This document shows, piece after piece, positions 62,537-64,000 of a DNA stretch of 64,000 nt. The notes under the pieces were generated by a model that had not been told where the DNA came from, did no database searches, and saw only the letters and a list, made by a program, of their open reading frames with translations. The stretch lies in assembly GCA_030762175.1 (NCBI GenBank), contig JAUJEO010000019.1:3974001-4038000 (forward strand), read 5' to 3'. The translations under genes were made by a program, and so were the position numbers. The stretch is from Metallyticus violacea. Its lineage: Eukaryota > Arthropoda > Insecta > Mantodea > Metallyticidae. Every line of letters begins with the position of its first letter. Positions within the stretch are counted from its first letter, which is position 1.

Positions 62537-64000
62537 ATATGCTTTACTGAGGCTATCAAACTAGTATAATGAAAGAGAACCAGTTATCTCAAATAAGAAC
62601 GGAAAAAAAGTGTTTCTAACGAAGTTTCCAAACTTCGCAAAAAATTTTTTTTTCTTTTCGAGATTCTTTGCGCATAATATGCTTTACTGAGGCTATCAAA
62701 CTAGTATAATGAAAGAGAACCAGTTATCTCAAATAAGAACGGAAAAAAAGTGATACAAACGAAGTTTCCAAACTTCAAAAAAAAATTTTTTTCTTTTCGA
62801 GATTCTTTGCGCATAATATGCTTTACTGAGGCTATCAAACTAGTATAATGAAAGAGAACCAGTTATCTCAAATAAGAACGGAAAAAAAGTGATACAAACG
62901 AAGTTTCCAAACTTAAAAAAAAATGTTTTTTCGTTTCGAGATTCTTTGCGCATAATATGCTTTTCTGGGGCTATCATACTTGTATAATGAAAGAGAACCA
63001 GTTATCTCAAATAAGAACGGAAAAAAAGTGATTCAAACGAAGTTTCCAAACTTCGAAAAAAAATTTTTTTCTTTTCGAGATTCTTTGCGCATAATATGCT
63101 TTTCTGAGGCTATCAAACTAGTATAATGAAAGAGAACCAGTTATCTCAAATAAGATTGGAAAAAAAGTGATTCTAAGGAAGTTTCCAAACTTCGAAAAAA
63201 ATTTTTTTTCATTTCGAGATTCCTTGCGCATAATATGCTTTTCTGAGGCTATCAAACTACTATAATGAAAGAGAACCAGTTATCTCAAATAAGAACGGAA
63301 AAAAGTGATTCAAACGACGTTTCCAAACTTCTAAAAATTTTTTTTTTATTTTCGAGATTCTTTGCGCATAATATGCTTTTCTGAGGCTATATAATTAGTA
63401 TAATGAAAGAGAACCAGTTATCTCAAATAAGAACGGAAAAAAAGTGATTCTAACGAAGTTTCCGAACATCGAAAAAAAAAATTTTTTTTTCGAGATTCTT
63501 TGCGCATAATATGATTTTCTGAGGTTATCAAACTAGTATAATGAGAGATTACGAGTTATCTCAAATAAGAATGGAAAAAAAGTGATTCTAACGAAATTTC
63601 CAAACTTCGAAAAATTTTTTTTTTCCTTTCGAGATTCTTTGCGCATAATATGCTTTACTGAGGCTATCAAACTAGTATAATGAAAGAGAACCAGTTATCT
63701 CAAATAAGAACGGAAAAAAGTGATACAAACGAAGTTTCCAAACTTAAAAAAAAATTTTTTTCGTTTCGAGATTCTTTGCGCATAATATGCTTTTCTGAGG
63801 CTATCAAACTGGTATAATGAAAGAGAACCAGTTATCTCAAACAAGAACAGAAAAAAAAGTGATTCTAACGTAGTTTCCAAACTTCGAAAAAAATTTGTTT
63901 TCTTTTCGAGATTCTTTGCCCATAATATGCTTTACTGAGGCTATTAAATTAGTATAATGAAAGAGAACCAGTTATCTCAAATAAGAACGGAAAAAAAGTG

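Larger units (their letters stand above)
56580..63060 (+). repeat. 6.48 kb tandem duplication, copy 2
   Basis: Nearly identical to 50.1-56.58 kb. Private changes include 'gaaagtacacc' near 58,025, 'gttatctaaaataag' near 61,634 and 'gttatctataac' near 62,329. After about 63,060 the order resumes that of 25.8-26.7 kb. Confidence 0.8.
1..64000 (+). repeat. Tandem satellite array, ~138 bp monomer, fills the window
   Basis: Successive 'tataatgaaagag' sites fall at intervals of about 137-139 bases throughout (for example ATG at 27, 164, 301 and 440), giving roughly 460 head-to-tail monomers on one strand. A consensus monomer is 139 bp with about 42 G+C bases (30%). Monomers differ from each other at a few to about 20 positions, while distant blocks of many monomers can be nearly identical. 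That pattern is typical of a satellite evolving by unequal exchange and conversion. I saw no interruption by a transposon, simple-sequence block, inverted monomer or unique DNA. Both ends of the window lie inside the array, so its full length is unknown. A centromeric or pericentromeric role is inference from organisation only; the family is not one I recognise. Confidence 0.98.
39240..64000 (+). repeat. Copy B of the long duplicated segment, with internal gains
   Basis: Marks follow the same order as in 15.9-26.7 kb. Relative to that copy it has an extra 8-monomer unit at its start, one extra monomer near 47.0 kb ('ctcaaacaagaacgg' with 'tttttcttcttttcg'), a 6.08 kb tandem duplication (42.9-55.0 kb) and a 6.48 kb tandem duplication (50.1-63.1 kb). 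The first few monomers (39.24-39.66 kb) match 0.7-1.1 or 13.7-14.1 kb instead. Confidence 0.8.

Noticed and set aside
1..64000. CRISPR array
   Set aside because: The repeat period is far too long, and the segments between the best-conserved blocks are homologous to each other, not unique spacers.
1..64000. tRNA, rRNA, telomere repeats or transposable elements
   Set aside because: I looked for tRNA-like arms, rRNA-like conserved blocks, TTAGGG or TTTAGGG runs, LTRs, terminal inverted repeats and target-site duplications, and saw none.
1..64000. A canonical CENP-B box
   Set aside because: The CGGG half is never present in the monomers I read; only the weak partial match reported above exists.
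1..64000. A single fixed higher-order repeat covering the window
   Set aside because: Spacing of the same marks varies (for example 4,276, 2,762, 3,722, 4,968, 8,835, 6,074, 4,416 and 2,067 bp for one haplotype), so no single period applies.

Overview
The window is one uninterrupted tandem satellite-DNA array with no gene I can support. About 460 head-to-tail copies of a 137-139 bp monomer (consensus 139 bp, about 30% G+C) fill it from base 1 to base 64,000. All copies lie in the same orientation, and I saw no transposon, inversion or unique-sequence gap. This points to a eukaryotic centromeric, pericentromeric or other heterochromatic block from a long-read assembly. I do not recognise the family and cannot place the organism, even to plant versus animal.

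Each monomer has the same anatomy: a conserved block around 'tataatgaaagagaacc', a run of 6 or 7 A, a variable 'gattctaacgaag' stretch, an 18 bp dyad CGAAGTTTCCAAACTTCG, an A(4-9)T(7-10) tract, then a conserved 'cgagattctttgcgc' block ending in the small palindrome GCATAATATGC. The variable stretch and A/T tract define many monomer subtypes, whose order can be followed along the window.

The higher-order structure is nested duplication, not one fixed higher-order repeat. 1-9 kb is a mixed region with 5-, 33- and 40-monomer duplications. 8.3-15.8 kb is a 3.73 kb tandem duplication. 15.8-19.9 kb has 8- and 10-monomer repeats. 23.5-27.4 kb has 15- and 8-monomer repeats. 28.5-39.0 kb contains a 3,583 bp duplication and a nearly identical 4,968 bp tandem duplication. 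39.2-64 kb is a second copy of about 15.8-26.7 kb, enlarged by an extra 8-monomer unit, one extra monomer, a 6.08 kb tandem duplication and a 6.48 kb tandem duplication. All these lengths are close to whole multiples of 138 bp, as expected from in-register unequal exchange.

Some junctions can be read at near-base resolution as chimeric monomers, and at least three fall in the dyad/A-T tract part of the monomer. Short open frames (60-91 codons) recur, but they are translations of the satellite and not genes. All boundaries, offsets and counts here were read by eye and should be treated as approximate, mostly to within tens of bases for block edges.
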